A stretch of DNA of 6,429 bases from JAYEIA01 sp034659855 (GTDB taxonomy: Bacteria > Bacteroidota > Bacteroidia > Bacteroidales > JAADGE01). Both the position numbers and the translations under genes were made by a program. Within the stretch, counting starts at the first letter, position 1; every line of letters starts with the position of its first letter. This document shows positions 5,956-6,429 of this stretch, piece by piece. Location: the NCBI GenBank assembly GCA_034659855.1, contig JAYEIA010000270.1:1-6429 (forward strand), read 5' to 3'. Below the pieces are notes generated by a model. That model was given only the letters and a program-made list of their open reading frames with translations. It did not search any database and was not told the DNA's origin.

Positions 5956-6000
5956 AAAGCACATTATTCAAGAAAGTATTTCTCAAATAATGTGCTTTTT
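5956..6000 (+). terminator. Strong Rho-independent terminator of the small-gene cassette
   Basis: AAAGCACATTATT (5956-5968) pairs with AATAATGTGCTTT (5986-5998), a perfect 13-bp stem. The 17-nt loop contains a further 5-bp hairpin, AGAAA-GTA-TTTCT (5971-5983). T-run at 5996-6000. In the opposite direction there is no comparable T-tract, so it serves the + strand. It lies 280 bp after the last cassette stop codon. Confidence 0.8.
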
Positions 6001-6317
6001 CAGTCAATTATTATTGAGTCCGATCTAAAAAGTATGTTCTATTTTAGCAAAACAAGTTATATGTTTAATTCCCGGGGCTTTATAAATCAGTTTATAATTA
6101 ACTTAAAACTCTTATTTAGAGCACTTTAACTTAATAAACTTTTAACTTTGAGTCCACTCCGAAAACACCATTTTTGGAAAATCTTGTAAATACGAAAATA
6201 GTATTGTGTTAATAATAAGGACTTTATGATTTAATAAAAACATGTAAATCTTGTCAATCCTGTCAAAAAAGACTTTTCAGAGTACTTTCAACTTTATAAT
6301 TTTTTAAACTGAACTCA
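6001..6317. other. AT-rich intergenic stretch between convergent genes
   Basis: No ORF with coding character was seen on either strand. The only clear structure is three near-identical 9-mers in tandem: TGTAAATCT (6243-6251), TGTCAATCC (6252-6260) and TGTCAAAAA (6261-6269), with a related TGTAAATAC at about 6186. No terminator for the minus-strand peptidase gene is evident. Confidence 0.55.
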
Positions 6318-6429
6318 TTATTTGTTTTTTACATGTTTTTCCAGCCATTGGTGTTGCTCCCACAGCAAGTGCAAAATAGATTCTTTAGCCCGGTAACCAT
6401 GGCTTTCTTTGGGCAAAATAACCAGTCGT
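6318..6429 (-). CDS. S9-family serine peptidase, C-terminal end only (glutamyl endopeptidase-like)
   Basis: On the minus strand a frame enters from the right edge and ends at a TAA (complement of 6318-6320), giving the last 36 residues. They contain LPKESHGYRAKES and LLWEQHQWLEKHV. The PxEsHGYrAxES motif followed by a helix with LWE..W is characteristic of the extreme C-terminus of prolyl-oligopeptidase-family (S9) alpha/beta-hydrolases, and resembles the chloroplast glutamyl endopeptidase branch most closely. The His at 6399-6401 would be the catalytic-triad His; the Ser and Asp lie outside the window. Family members cleave peptides. Location cannot be judged without the N-terminus. The gene is convergent with the small-gene cassette. 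Confidence 0.85.
   Translation of the reverse strand, partial: RLVILPKESHGYRAKESILHLLWEQHQWLEKHVKNK

Noticed and set aside
5956..6000. The strong hairpin as a bidirectional terminator also serving the minus-strand peptidase gene
   Set aside because: Read on the minus strand, no T-tract follows the stem, and it lies more than 300 bp beyond that gene's stop codon.

Overview
The window looks like a chromosomal segment from a low-GC Bacteroidota (Bacteroidetes) bacterium. The evidence is the gene content: an envelope OmpA-family protein with a carboxypeptidase-regulatory-like segment, a large secreted TPR-type protein and the end of an S9 peptidase. Weak or absent Shine-Dalgarno sequences at most starts and large AT-rich intergenic spaces fit too. 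No rRNA, tRNA, CRISPR array or transposase gene is visible.

Layout. (1) 1-1274 (+): 3' part of an OmpA-family gene whose start lies outside the window. It ends in a canonical OmpA-like peptidoglycan-binding domain, preceded by a degenerate second copy. (2) 1275-1895: noncoding. It holds a 197-bp MITE-like element (1300-1496; 13-bp terminal inverted repeats, 5-bp AAATA direct repeats on both sides) and then a strong intrinsic terminator (1505-1537). The element seems to have inserted between the OmpA gene and its terminator. Short repeats and a possible -7 promoter motif follow. (3) 1896-4568 (+): an 890-residue exported protein with a beta-rich N-terminal region, a canonical TPR pair, and then at least six helical-hairpin repeats of about 53 residues, two of which carry a CX7C pair. 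(4) 4569-4964: a cluster of GC-rich triloop hairpins resembling REP-type palindromes, then a spaced direct repeat. (5) 4967-5675 (+): a compact run of small unknown genes joined by two ATGA stop/start overlaps, the last with a C-terminal ribbon-helix-helix-like segment. This is the most plausible accessory cassette here. (6) 5676-6317: noncoding, with a long imperfect inverted repeat (5741-5922), a strong terminator (5956-6000) and 9-nt repeats. (7) 6318-6429 (-): the last 36 codons of an S9-family peptidase, convergent with the cassette.

The OmpA and TPR genes are both envelope genes on the same strand, but a terminator and about 620 bp separate them, so they are probably separate transcription units. 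The small-gene cassette is probably one translationally coupled unit, which the RHH-like protein may regulate. That regulatory link is inference.
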